DNA of 54,129 nt from Pseudolabrys sp. (GCA_026125895.1 JAHCKG010000031.1:1-54129), one strand, 5' to 3'; shown: positions 1-9,375, numbered from the stretch's first letter. Translations and numbers: made by a program. Notes: generated by a model not told the origin, from the sequence alone.

Positions 1-311
1 ACGCGACGGCGGGCGGGTGAGGGGGCGTTGTCGTTTTTCTCGACTTCCCCCCCACCCGGCTTGCTGCGCGAGCCGACCTCTCCCCATGGGAGAGGTGAAG
101 AAAGCAGCGCCGCCAGCCCCAGCGTGAAGCCGGTCGCCGCCGGCAAATGCGCCTCGCTCAGCGCCGAAATTTCATGCAGGGCCCCACGCGCCAGCCCGCC
201 GCCGAGCACCTCGTCAACGGCCGGAATGCCGAGCGGCAGCACGGCCGGGCCGTCCACCAGGCCGGCCGGTTTCTGCAAGCGCGCGAGGTGCTGACGCAGT
301 TCGTCGAGCAT
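1..311 (-). CDS. imuA: ImuA-like protein, 5' part (cut by window edge)
   Basis: The minus strand is open from an ATG at 311 to the window edge (103 codons). The first 70 residues resemble the N terminus of alphaproteobacterial ImuA, the RecA-like partner of the ImuB/DnaE2 mutagenic translesion synthesis cassette: LPLGIPAVDEVLGGGL at about 29-44, then RGALHEISAL. ImuA normally continues into a RecA-like core. Here the frame passes at about residue 71 into translated repeat DNA (PLPWGEVGSRSKPGGG), part of an inverted-repeat element also seen at 8255 and 12854. Either the element is tolerated in frame or the gene is interrupted; the rest lies outside the window. The family call rests on the N terminus only. 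Confidence 0.6.
   Translation of the reverse strand, partial: MLDELRQHLARLQKPAGLVDGPAVLPLGIPAVDEVLGGGLARGALHEISALSEAHLPAATGFTLGLAALLSSPLPWGEVGSRSKPGGGEVEKNDNAPSPARRR
76..96. repeat. Stem-loop of interspersed repeat inside imuA
   Basis: ACCTCTCCC and GGGAGAGGT form a perfect 9-bp stem with a 3-nt loop. Read on the minus strand, it is followed by a GC-rich stretch resembling the right half of the element at 12854-12983. The repeat appears to extend to or past the window start. Confidence 0.6.
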
Positions 312-528
312 GGGTTAAGTCTCTGAAGAAGCGGGTTAATCCGTTGGCCAGCCAACGGGTGTCTCCGCCTTTTGTTCCCTATTTGTTCTAGTTTGCAGGA
401 GCGCTTCAGGACCGTCAAGCCGCAAGGAATGGTGGCTCGTCATCGCGACAGGCGGCAGCGCTGGGCGCGCCGGTGCCGCTGCACCGCAGAGCGGAGGCGA
501 GACTCGGAAGGTCGGGCGCGGCGCCCGC

Positions 529-630
529 TCAGATGTGCGTCACATAGACGACGAACACCGCTGCCGCCAACACCGTGGCCACCCACACAAGCCGGGGATC
601 GGTTCGATTGAAATTCATGAACGGGAACAT
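529..630 (-). CDS. Possible small single-span membrane protein (33 aa)
   Basis: A short minus-strand frame starts at an ATG at 630 (in-frame ATG also at 618) and ends with TGA at 529-531. The product begins MFPFMNFNRTDPRLVWV, runs into a hydrophobic stretch of alanines and valines, and ends with YVTHI. That is the profile of a tiny one-helix membrane protein. No clear ribosome binding site is visible and no family is recognised, so this is a candidate only. It occupies the otherwise empty gap between the imuA-like gene and the hydrolase-OsmC gene. Confidence 0.3.
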   Translation of the reverse strand: MFPFMNFNRTDPRLVWVATVLAAAVFVVYVTHI

Positions 631-690
631 TCAAGACACGTGCCAGCCCAAGGCCCAATGCCGCGCCGCCTCATCGGTTCCTGACTGGCT

Positions 691-1911
<1,221 letters not shown>

Positions 1912-2115
1912 GGTCTGGCCTTCTCTGTCGCTCTGGCGCTGAGGCATTTGCACTATATCTGAGCAGGGTCGCGCGGAACCGTGCCGGGACAAATCATGAC
2001 GCAGATGTTACGGGCGCTTGACGCTGGAACCCGCGCCGTGGAGTCCGGCGCGGAAATTGCGTAAACTGTAGCCGCTCGGCCATGCCGAATGCCCGTATTG
2101 CCCGTGGAGTGTCAC

Positions 2116-3810
2116 ATGAGCCTCGCCGAAGACCGCTTCGAGCAGATGTTTCCGGTTTTCGATCCTGCCCAGGTCGAGACAATGGCGCGTTTCGCCAGCG
2201 GCCCGGCCGAGACTTTCGCGCCGGGCGAAGTGCTGTTCGACACTGGCGAGCGCAACGTGCCGTCGCATCTGGTGCTGGAGGGCTCGCTGGAGATCGTGCG
2301 CCGCGACGGCCTGCATCGCTTCGCCTCGGTGATATCGCACGGCCCGGGCCAGTTCTCCGGCGAAGTCAGCCAGCTCAGCGGCAACGGCTCCATTCCCTCC
2401 GGCCGCGCCGGTCCGAACGGGTTGACCGCGCTGCCGTTCGATGCCGCGCATATCCGCGCGCTGATGGTGGGCTCCGCCGAGATCGGCGAGATCGTCATGC
2501 GCTCCTTCATCCTGCGCCGTGTCGCGCTGTTGCAGAGCGAGGGCGCCGGCTCGATCGTCATCGGCCATCCGAACATGCCCGATCTGGTGCGGCTGCAGGG
2601 CTTCCTGGCGCGCAACGGCTATCCGTGCACGGTGCTCAACGTCGAGACCGATACCGACGCCCGCGATGCCGTCGAGCGCTTCGCCATCCGCGACGACGAA
2701 CTGCCGCTGATGATCTGCCCGAACGGCAAGCTCTTGAAGCGGCCGACCGACGCCGAGGCCGGCGCCTGTCTCGGCATCACGCCGGAGCTCAAGCACGACA
2801 AGATCTACGACGTCGCCGTGGTCGGCGCCGGACCGGCGGGGCTTGCCGCCGCGGTCTATGGCGCGTCGGAAGGCCTGTCGATGATCGTGCTCGACACGCG
2901 CGCCTTCGGCGGCCAGGCCGGCGCCTCGGCGCGCATCGAGAATTATCTCGGCTTCCCGACCGGTATTTCCGGCATGGCGCTCGCCGGCCGCGCCTTCAAC
3001 CAGGCGCAGAAGTTCGGCGCCGAGATCGCCATTCCGCTGACCGTCGACAAGCTCGACTGCGGCGATAGCGATTGCCACGCGCGCCGGCCGTTCAAGCTCG
3101 AACTCGCCGACGGCCGCGGCACCTTGCAGGCGCGCACGGTGATCATCGCCTCCGGCGCGCGCTATCGCCGGCCGGCGATCGATAATCTGTCGGACTTCGA
3201 CAACAACGGCATTTCCTATTGGGCCTCGCCGATCGAAGCCAAATTGTGCGAAGGCGAGGAAGTGGCGCTGATCGGCGGCGGCAATTCGGCCGGGCAGGCG
3301 GTGGTGTACCTGGCGCCGAAGGTGAAGCACCTGCATCTGATCGTACGTCGCGATCTCGAGGCGACGATGTCGAAATATCTCATCGACCGCATCCAGGCGC
3401 TGTCCAACGTGTCGCTGCATGTCGGCAAGGAGATCGTCGCGCTCGACGGCGACAATACCGGCTTGCGCGGCGCGACCTTCCGCGAGGTGCGCAGCGGCGC
3501 CGAGAAGGCCATCGCGCTGCGCCATCTGTTCCTGTTCATCGGCGCCGATCCGAACGGCCACTGGCTGGCGAATTGCGTCAACACCGACGGCAAGGGCTTC
3601 ATCGTCACCGGCGAGTCGTTCGAGCGCGACGCCGGCCGCGCGCCGATGCCGCTGGAGACCAGCGTGCCCGGCATCTTCGCCATCGGCGACGTGCGCGCCG
3701 GCTCGACCAAGCGCGTCGGCGCCGCGATCGGCGAGGGCGCCCAGGTGGTGGCGCAGATCCATCAGGTGCTGGCGTTGGCGCAGGCGCCGCTGCCGCAGGC
3801 GGCGGAGTGA
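2116..3810 (+). CDS. Cyclic nucleotide-binding domain / thioredoxin reductase-like flavoprotein
   Basis: 564 aa in three parts: a CNB-like domain (about 10-125), a thioredoxin/glutaredoxin-like linker (about 140-225), and a TrxB-type pyridine nucleotide-disulfide reductase (about 230-550). The last has FAD motif GAGPAG at 237-242, NADPH motif IGGGNSAG near 387-394, and a C-terminal GIFAIGDVR FAD signature. Where TrxB has the redox CxxC before the NADPH motif, this protein reads SYWASPIEAKLC, so the dithiol is missing. It is therefore unlikely to reduce thioredoxin in the classical way and may pass electrons to another acceptor. ATG 2116 is chosen because it follows GTGGAG and begins the conserved domain. 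Confidence 0.85.
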   Translation: MSLAEDRFEQMFPVFDPAQVETMARFASGPAETFAPGEVLFDTGERNVPSHLVLEGSLEIVRRDGLHRFASVISHGPGQFSGEVSQLSGNGSIPSGRAGPNGLTALPFDAAHIRALMVGSAEIGEIVMRSFILRRVALLQSEGAGSIVIGHPNMPDLVRLQGFLARNGYPCTVLNVETDTDARDAVERFAIRDDELPLMICPNGKLLKRPTDAEAGACLGITPELKHDKIYDVAVVGAGPAGLAAAVYGASEGLSMIVLDTRAFGGQAGASARIENYLGFPTGISGMALAGRAFNQAQKFGAEIAIPLTVDKLDCGDSDCHARRPFKLELADGRGTLQARTVIIASGARYRRPAIDNLSDFDNNGISYWASPIEAKLCEGEEVALIGGGNSAGQAVVYLAPKVKHLHLIVRRDLEATMSKYLIDRIQALSNVSLHVGKEIVALDGDNTGLRGATFREVRSGAEKAIALRHLFLFIGADPNGHWLANCVNTDGKGFIVTGESFERDAGRAPMPLETSVPGIFAIGDVRAGSTKRVGAAIGEGAQVVAQIHQVLALAQAPLPQAAE

Positions 3811-4410
3811 TCAGCCCCGGAAGGCCGGGTGCCGCGGCGGCACGTAATCCTTGAAGTCGTCGAACGCCTTCCACTTCGGCTCCGGCGGCTCGCATTGCGG
3901 CTGCGGCGTGTACATCGACGGCCCCGTCATCTGCATCTCGGGAATGTAGCGCGGGCAGTTGGGGAAAATGGCGCGCGCCCGCACCCGGACGATGAGCTGC
4001 GCGCCGACCGTCTCGCCGAGCAGCGGGTCGTCGTGCACGACGCGCGCGCTGCCATTGACGCGCAGCCGCTTCGGCTTGTCGTGCAGCGCGATGAACAGCA
4101 GCCCGACATGGTCGTTGACCAGAAGATTGCCGAGGCTCTTGAACATGCCGTTGCCGTCATAATCGGGAAACGCCAGTTCGGCCTCGCCGGTCACGCGCAC
4201 GAAGCCGGGCGCGCCGCCCTTGAACGAACAGTCGGGACGGCCACCGGCGTCGGCGGTGGCGATGAAGAAATACGCGCAGCTTTCGATAGTGGCCTTGTCG
4301 TCGGCGGTGAAGGCCGTGCGCGTCAGCTTTTCCTCGAGCCGGTCGGCGATACGCCGGCTGTCGAAGCGATCCTGGAGTTGCCGGTTGCCGTCATGGAACA
4401 TGATGCTCAC
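3811..4410 (-). CDS. Pyridoxamine 5'-phosphate oxidase-like FMN-binding split-barrel protein
   Basis: 199 aa. The core ESCAYFFIATADAGGRPDCSFKG followed by GFVRV and LLFI is the split beta-barrel pattern of PNPOx-like flavoproteins, with conserved NGSARV and a proline-rich C-terminal tail (CPRYIP and YTPQPQCEPPEPKWK). Members bind FMN or F420 and reduce small molecules; the substrate here cannot be told. The start is a GTG at 4410 (an ATG lies three codons in at 4401) preceded by GAGGTG. It is convergent with the flavoprotein gene, whose stop codon directly abuts its own. Confidence 0.8.
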   Translation of the reverse strand: MSIMFHDGNRQLQDRFDSRRIADRLEEKLTRTAFTADDKATIESCAYFFIATADAGGRPDCSFKGGAPGFVRVTGEAELAFPDYDGNGMFKSLGNLLVNDHVGLLFIALHDKPKRLRVNGSARVVHDDPLLGETVGAQLIVRVRARAIFPNCPRYIPEMQMTGPSMYTPQPQCEPPEPKWKAFDDFKDYVPPRHPAFRG

Positions 4411-4491
4411 TGCGACACCTCGTTCGGTTGATGGGACGTTTCCATTCCTTTCAGTGCATTTGCCGCCGCTGCCGCTACGGACAGGCGGCGC

Positions 4492-4902
4492 TCAGAAATA
4501 GCGGGCGAGGAACGCCGCCGCCTCGTCGGAGATGCCGACGATCTTGTTCGTCGCCTGACGGTAGAACTTGAAGTTCAGTTCGGTCTGCGGCTGGCCGTCA
4601 TCCCAGTCGGCGAAGGGCTTGAGATCGGCGCGGCCGAGCGGGCGCTTCGCCAGGCCCGTGCGCTTGACCGCGATGCTGACGCGCGGCGTCTGCCGTTCGA
4701 CGCCGCGCTTCCTCGCCACCGCCTGCGCCGACGTCACCACGCCGCGAGCGATCAAGCCGGCGCCGCCTTCGTTCTCGCTGGCGAACAGATAGATCGTGTC
4801 GCCTGCCGCGATGGTCTTGCCGCCATACATCGTCTTCTGCGCGGCGAAGGTGAAGGCCTTGGCCCGCGGCTCATTGATCTCCGTCTTGATGGCGAAGATC
4901 AT
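4492..4902 (-). CDS. PUA/EVE-like domain protein of unknown function
   Basis: 136 aa. The segment KTIAAGDTIYLFASENEGGAGLIARGVVTSA has the small beta-barrel look of PUA-like or EVE domains, which bind modified bases or RNA. No catalytic motif is visible. Its start codon overlaps the stop of the upstream DUF3422 gene by ATGA, so the two are probably translated together. The fold assignment is by eye from the GD-hydrophobic and RG-V pattern and is moderate. Confidence 0.6.
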   Translation of the reverse strand: MIFAIKTEINEPRAKAFTFAAQKTMYGGKTIAAGDTIYLFASENEGGAGLIARGVVTSAQAVARKRGVERQTPRVSIAVKRTGLAKRPLGRADLKPFADWDDGQPQTELNFKFYRQATNKIVGISDEAAAFLARYF

Positions 4903-6206
4903 CGCTCGCCGCCGATGTGCTTCCTGCGGATGCCGCGTACCAGGAACCAGATCAGCAAAATCGCCACCGGCACGAACAACGCCGTCGCCAAGGTCACATC
5001 GATCGGCGCCCCGCGCGCATGCGCGCCCTCGGCGACGTAGTGAAACAGCCCGACGACGTAATAGCTCACCGCCGCGACCGACAGGCCTTCCACCGTCGTC
5101 TGCAGGCGCAGTTGCAGCCGCGTGCGCTCGTTCATCGACTTGAGGAGATCGCGGTTCTGCCGCTCGAGTTCGACATCGACGCGCGTGCGCAGCAGGTTGG
5201 CGGCGCGCGCCAGCCGCTGCGACAAGGTCGATTGCCGCTCCTCGGTGGCGTGGCAGGTGCGCATCGCCGGGGTGAGCCGCCGCGCCAGGAACGACGACCA
5301 GGTCGGATAGGTGCCGGCCTTGCGCTCGCCGATGGTGGCGAGGCGCAATTCGACGATCTCGTGATAGGCGCGGCTGGCGCCGAAGCGATAATGGCTGGCG
5401 CCGGCGCCGGCTTCGAGTTCGGCGGCGAGCGCGGTTAGTTCACCGAGTAATCGTTGGTTGTCCGGCAACTGGTGCGCGGTGCAGATCTCCTGCGTCAGTT
5501 CGGCGAGCCGCGTCTCGATGCGCGAGATCGACGACGCCAGCCGCTGCGCTTCCGGCAGGCCGAGCAGCGCCAGTGTGCGATAGGTCTCGACCTCGACGAT
5601 GCGCTGCACCAGCGCGCCGGCGCGCTCGGGCCCGAGGCCGCGGTCGAGCACGACGATGCGCACGAAGCCGGTCGGCCCGGCCTGGAAATCGGTGGCGAAC
5701 AAGGCCGTGCCGTCGGAATTCTCCGCCACCGCGAGGCTGGCGCGATCGAACAAGGTATCGACCGCGACCGGCTTGCCGGCGTCGTCGCGCACCAGGTTGA
5801 GGTCGAGCGCCACCATCAGCGGCCCCGGCTGCGGCACGATGGCCATCGGCCCCGCAAGCGAGGCGGCGTCCGGATAGAACGGCTGGCCGGCGGGCGAGGC
5901 CATCTCGAAGGTGTAGGTGGTGAACTCGGAATGCTGCTCCCAGCGCAAGGTCACGTCGTCGAAGGCGACGCGGTGATGCCGGGCGACCGCGTCGAGCGGG
6001 TCGAGCTTGCGCCGCGCGCAGAAGGCGGCGAGCGCGGCGCGGTCGTTGCGGCCGGCCTCGCCGGGGGTGGCGAAGGCGAAATGGATGACGCGGCGCGGCG
6101 TCGGCAGGGCGGTGAACGGCCGGGCATGCACCTCGCCGAGCACGGCCGCGCGCAGGGGATGCGCCTTGAGCCGCGCGCCGTCCGCGATGGTGACCTCAGC
6201 CGTCAT
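4899..6206 (-). CDS. DUF3422 family protein with C-terminal membrane anchor
   Basis: 435 aa. The opening LRAAVLGEVHARPF, the RVIHFAF segment and the helical second half match DUF3422 proteins, a conserved family of unknown function. Residues 350-400 form a coiled-coil region with RTRVDVELERQNRDLLKSMNERT; two hydrophobic helices follow (about 372-390 and 404-422) and a basic tail KHIGGER, so the protein is likely anchored in the inner membrane with a large cytoplasmic domain. The start at 6206 is preferred over the longer open frame because the family begins just after it. It is first gene of a pair with the PUA-like gene. Confidence 0.8.
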   Translation of the reverse strand: MTAEVTIADGARLKAHPLRAAVLGEVHARPFTALPTPRRVIHFAFATPGEAGRNDRAALAAFCARRKLDPLDAVARHHRVAFDDVTLRWEQHSEFTTYTFEMASPAGQPFYPDAASLAGPMAIVPQPGPLMVALDLNLVRDDAGKPVAVDTLFDRASLAVAENSDGTALFATDFQAGPTGFVRIVVLDRGLGPERAGALVQRIVEVETYRTLALLGLPEAQRLASSISRIETRLAELTQEICTAHQLPDNQRLLGELTALAAELEAGAGASHYRFGASRAYHEIVELRLATIGERKAGTYPTWSSFLARRLTPAMRTCHATEERQSTLSQRLARAANLLRTRVDVELERQNRDLLKSMNERTRLQLRLQTTVEGLSVAAVSYYVVGLFHYVAEGAHARGAPIDVTLATALFVPVAILLIWFLVRGIRRKHIGGER

Positions 6207-6320
6207 GGCCCGAATGGGGCCATGGAACGGGGGCGGATGGCAAGGGGCGGGTATTGCGGCGGGTCGTGGCTCGGCATATGTTAAAGGCCTATGCCAACCA
6301 AATGCGCCGAGGAGGCGTCC

Positions 6321-6557
6321 ATGGCCGATCAACGACACGTCCGGCTGTTTCGCAACGGTCGCAATCAGGCGGTCCGCATTCCGGTGGAGTTCGAACTGCC
6401 GGGCGACGAAGCGATGATGCACCGTGACGGCGACCGCCTCGTGATAGAGCCAGTGCGCAAACGTGGGCTCACGGCGCTGCTCAAGTCGATGACGCCGGTC
6501 GACGACGAATTCCCGGAGATCGACGATCCGGCGCCGCAGCCGGAGCGCGTGCTGTGA
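6321..6557 (+). CDS. vapB: VapB-type antitoxin
   Basis: 78 aa. The N-terminal HVRLFRNGRNQAVRIPVEFELPG is the swapped-hairpin AbrB/SpoVT DNA-binding fold of VapB antitoxins; the acidic C-terminal tail is the expected toxin-wrapping segment. ATG 6321 is preceded by GAGGAGG. The stop overlaps the vapC start (GTGA), the usual coupled arrangement. The protein should repress its own operon together with VapC. It is divergent from the DUF3422 gene, so the operator is expected in 6207-6320. Confidence 0.88.
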   Translation: MADQRHVRLFRNGRNQAVRIPVEFELPGDEAMMHRDGDRLVIEPVRKRGLTALLKSMTPVDDEFPEIDDPAPQPERVL

Positions 6558-6955
6558 CGCGCTACCTGCTCGATACCAACATCATTTCCGACCTCATCCG
6601 CAATCCGCGCGGCAAGGCGGCCAAACGCATCGCCAAAGCCGGCGACGACGCGATCTGCACCAGCATCATCGTTGCGGCCGAACTGCGTTATGGCGCGGCC
6701 AAGAGCGGCTCGCCCCGCATCGCCAAGGCGGTCGAGGCGCTGCTCGACGAAATCGGGGTGCTGCCGTTCGACGCGCCGGCCGATGCCGACTACGGCGCCC
6801 TTCGCGTCGCGCTGGAGGAAGCTGGCACGCCGATCGGCAGCAACGACCTGTTGATCGCGGCGCACGCCCGCGCCGTGGACGCGGTCGTCGTCACCGCTAA
6901 CCTCGCCGAGTTCAAGCGCGTGCGCGGGTTGAAGGTGGAGAATTGGCTGGGGTGA
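6554..6955 (+). CDS. vapC: VapC-type PIN-domain ribonuclease toxin
   Basis: 133 aa PIN domain. Acidic residues of the metal site are visible: D7 in LLDTNIIS, E43 in AAELRYG and D98 in SNDLLIAAHA, followed by the VVVTANLAEFKRVRGLKVENW end typical of VapC. Family members cleave tRNA or rRNA at specific sites; the target here is unknown. Initiation is at a GTG overlapping the vapB stop. All catalytic residues are present, so it looks functional. Confidence 0.88.
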   Translation: MTRYLLDTNIISDLIRNPRGKAAKRIAKAGDDAICTSIIVAAELRYGAAKSGSPRIAKAVEALLDEIGVLPFDAPADADYGALRVALEEAGTPIGSNDLLIAAHARAVDAVVVTANLAEFKRVRGLKVENWLG

Positions 6956-6980
6956 GGGCGCCGTCCGCGCCGCGCATTGA

Positions 6981-7028
6981 GCCGTCATCCTGAGGTGCCC
7001 GCCGAAGGCGGGCCTCGAAGGATGAGCG
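6981..7028. repeat. Interspersed palindromic repeat (CATCCTGAGGTG family)
   Basis: A short inverted-repeat unit: TCATCCTGAGG on the left, a central GCCCGCC/GGCGGGC hairpin, and CCTCGAAGGATGA on the right. A larger copy of the same family lies between serC and serA (21479-21600). Such elements are common between genes in Bradyrhizobium relatives. Confidence 0.65.
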
Positions 7029-7079
7029 GTTCGAAAAGTCTGCGCCGTCATGGCGAGCGGAGAGACCGGGGTGGCTAGC

Positions 7080-7985
7080 CTACTGCTTAAAACAATTTTC
7101 ACGATGCCATTGCAGAAAATGCGGATGGGGACGCTGCGAGAGCCGCTCAGGAGCGAAGGCGATACCATTCTTGTTAATGAGAGAATGGATGCTATCCAAA
7201 TCATTTGCCTGGCGCGAGACGAGTATCCGAAGATCATCGGAAAGGCTGATCAACCCTCGATCAAACATCCAGTGGACGGTACCCGAGAGAGCGATGCCAT
7301 TACTGACGATATCCGGGCCGCTGGCTTCAACAGGGCGGATGTGGGCTGCGGCGGCCTCTGCCCGGCCCCTGCCGTTGATAAGTCGAATGCCGCTGATGGC
7401 GCAGCGTTCAGAATAAGCTCGTAACACCGTTCGACGAAAGATGCGGTCCCTGACGATCCGCGAGACCGTGAAACTCGCTCGGTCGCGGGCCTGTTCAAAC
7501 TCGAACGGCGCTTGCGGCCCTTCACCAAGCTCCGTCGGCTGAACTGGCTCGCCCGTGCGGGGGAGAACTAACTCGCTTTCGTCCATACCCAATTCGACAA
7601 TACGATTGAAGTCAGCTGCCGAAAGCGGGCGAACGGCGGATTGCGCGCGACCCGAAATCTTTCCCTCATTATTCAGAACGCCTCGTTCAAAGGGCGCACC
7701 TGATACGTCTGCGAACGGAACTGGAGTAACAAAATCCAAATAGCTTCCGGGTTCTACCAGGGCGAGATACATGCCTGCCGCCTTTGGATCGGCAATTACG
7801 CGTTCGATCTTTGCTATGGCGAAATAGCCTCGCGTGTCGGCAACTTTGCGGGGCTCATAGTAGATGATCCAATCGCCAACGCACGACTGAACGCGCCCAA
7901 GGTAGATTTGGGGAAATTGATAGCGCTCAGCAGGACTGTCGTCGTAAATTGAATCCGAGCGGTGAATGAAAACCCCGTAGCCCAT
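7080..7985 (-). CDS. HNH endonuclease with N-terminal PUA/EVE-like domain, putative restriction nuclease
   Basis: 301 aa. The C-terminal part (about 175-290) has the HNH_2 pattern RTVLRAYSERCAISG, AAHIRPV, then SNGIALSGTVHWMFDRG, giving the H-N-H metal-binding site. The N-terminal 120 residues include GDWIIYYEPRK and GYFAIAKIERV, resembling EVE/PUA-like modified-base readers. Reader-plus-HNH proteins are known type IV restriction enzymes that cut modified phage DNA; that role here is inference. Base composition is visibly more AT-rich than neighbouring core genes. The gene stands alone next to vapBC and between repeat-rich spacers, which fits acquisition by transfer. Confidence 0.75.
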   Translation of the reverse strand: MGYGVFIHRSDSIYDDSPAERYQFPQIYLGRVQSCVGDWIIYYEPRKVADTRGYFAIAKIERVIADPKAAGMYLALVEPGSYLDFVTPVPFADVSGAPFERGVLNNEGKISGRAQSAVRPLSAADFNRIVELGMDESELVLPRTGEPVQPTELGEGPQAPFEFEQARDRASFTVSRIVRDRIFRRTVLRAYSERCAISGIRLINGRGRAEAAAAHIRPVEASGPDIVSNGIALSGTVHWMFDRGLISLSDDLRILVSRQANDLDSIHSLINKNGIAFAPERLSQRPHPHFLQWHRENCFKQ

Positions 7986-8341
7986 AGGTGCGATCTAACC
8001 GTAAAACCCGGGTTCGCTCAATCTGATCGCTCTGCTAGCCACAGGGCTTTATGCGGTGATCCATAGCCGTCAGGTCCCGCTCAAGATAAGCGTCGCGACT
8101 TGGGTTCGGCGCACCCTGTGATGTGCTACGCCGCCCCAGCGAGAGGCCGCAGAAAGCTCGGCAAGATTTCTCAGTTCGCAGACTAAAATCCTTAAGGCGG
8201 CCTGCCCGGGGCCGATCAAAAAATGCGGGCGATGAATCACGTCTGCTTCTCTTTACCCTCCCCACAAGGGGGAGGGTGAAGAAGAGAGAGCCCTCAGTGT
8301 CATCCCTGTGCCTATTCGACAACGGCGCGGGGCGTGCCTAA
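7986..8341. other. Intergenic region with degenerate repeats, no gene recognised
   Basis: This 356-base spacer holds a stretch resembling the widespread rhizobial repeat that translates as MDHRVKPG (near 8040-8100, degenerate here) and a clear stem-loop of the CCCTCCCC family at 8255-8277. A 95-codon minus-strand frame covers it but its translation is repeat-like. No convincing gene or promoter was seen apart from the region just upstream of 8342. Confidence 0.5.
8255..8277. repeat. CCCTCCCC-family stem-loop repeat
   Basis: ACCCTCCCC pairs with GGGGAGGGT across a 5-nt loop. The same hairpin occurs twice in the element at 12854-12983 and in related form at 76-96. Confidence 0.7.
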
Positions 8342-9370
8342 ATGAGCCTCATGAAAAAACTCGGCTTCCTCTCCTTCGGTCACTGGACCCCGTCGCCGCA
8401 GTCGGGCACGCGCACGGCGTCCGACGCGCTGCTGCAATCCATCGAGCTCGCCGTCGCGGCCGAGGAACTGGGCGCCGACGGCGCCTATTTCCGCGTCCAC
8501 CACTTCGCGCGGCAGCTGGCCTCGCCGTTTCCGCTGCTCGCCGCCATCGGCGCGCGCACCAAGCGCATCGAGATCGGCACCGCCGTCATCGACATGCGGT
8601 ACGAGAACCCGCTCTACATGGCCGAGGATGCCGGCTCCGCCGATCTCATCGCCGGCGGCCGTTTGCAGCTCGGCATTTCGCGCGGGTCGCCCGAACAGGT
8701 GATCGACGGCTTCCGCTATTTCGGCTACGCGCCGCCCGAGGGCGAGAGCGACGCCGACATGGCGCGGCGGCACACCGAAGTGTTTCTCCAGGTGCTGAAA
8801 GGCGAAGGCTTCGCCAAGCCAAATCCGCGGCCGATGTTTTCAAATCCGCCGGGCGCGCTGCGCCTCGAGCCGTTCTCCGAAGGCCTGCGCGAGCGCATCT
8901 GGTGGGGCGCCGGCACCAACGCCACCGCCGAATGGGCGGCGAAGCTCGGCATGAATTTGCAATCCTCGACGCTGAAGATCGACGAGAGCGGCGAGCCGTT
9001 CCACATCCAGCAGGCCAAGCAGATAAGGCTGTATCGCGAGGCGTGGAAGGCGGCCGGCCATACGCGGGAGCCGCGGGTGTCGGTGTCGCGTTCGATCTTC
9101 GCGCTGGTGAGCGATCGCGACCGGATGTACTTCGGCCACGATGACAGCGAGGACCAGGTCGGCTTCCTGAGCGAGAAGGAGAAGGCGATCTTCGGCCGCT
9201 CTTACGCCGCCGAGCCGGATGCCCTGATCGAACAGTTGAAGGCCGACGAGGCGATCGCCGAGGCCGACACGCTCTTGCTCACGGTGCCGAACCAGCTCGG
9301 CGTCGAGTACAACGCGCATGTCATCGAGGCGATCCTCAAGCACGTCGCGCCGGGCATGGGCTGGCGGTGA
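8342..9370 (+). CDS. LLM class flavin-dependent oxidoreductase (luciferase-like)
   Basis: 342 aa with the bacterial luciferase-like TIM-barrel pattern: LGFLSFGHW at the N terminus, AEELGADGAYFRVHHF, the strand TKRIEIGTAVIDMRYENPLYMAEDA, and GRLQLGISRGSPEQ, where luciferase-like enzymes bind the FMN phosphate. These enzymes use FMNH2 supplied by a partner reductase to oxidise varied substrates; the substrate cannot be predicted. Two in-frame ATGs (8342 and 8351) are possible starts; neither has a strong ribosome binding site. No partner reductase is adjacent. Confidence 0.85.
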   Translation: MSLMKKLGFLSFGHWTPSPQSGTRTASDALLQSIELAVAAEELGADGAYFRVHHFARQLASPFPLLAAIGARTKRIEIGTAVIDMRYENPLYMAEDAGSADLIAGGRLQLGISRGSPEQVIDGFRYFGYAPPEGESDADMARRHTEVFLQVLKGEGFAKPNPRPMFSNPPGALRLEPFSEGLRERIWWGAGTNATAEWAAKLGMNLQSSTLKIDESGEPFHIQQAKQIRLYREAWKAAGHTREPRVSVSRSIFALVSDRDRMYFGHDDSEDQVGFLSEKEKAIFGRSYAAEPDALIEQLKADEAIAEADTLLLTVPNQLGVEYNAHVIEAILKHVAPGMGWR

Positions 9371-9375
9371 GAGAA

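Noticed and set aside
2008-3762. A 584-codon open frame on the minus strand
   Set aside because: It lies entirely opposite the well-supported flavoprotein gene, is rich in Arg/His/Ala/Gly and has no family features; it is a by-product of high GC third positions.
8035-8322. 95-codon minus-strand frame between the HNH and luciferase-like genes
   Set aside because: Its translation is repeat-derived (FTLPLVGRV and MDHRIKPCG-like stretches), so it reflects interspersed repeats rather than a gene.
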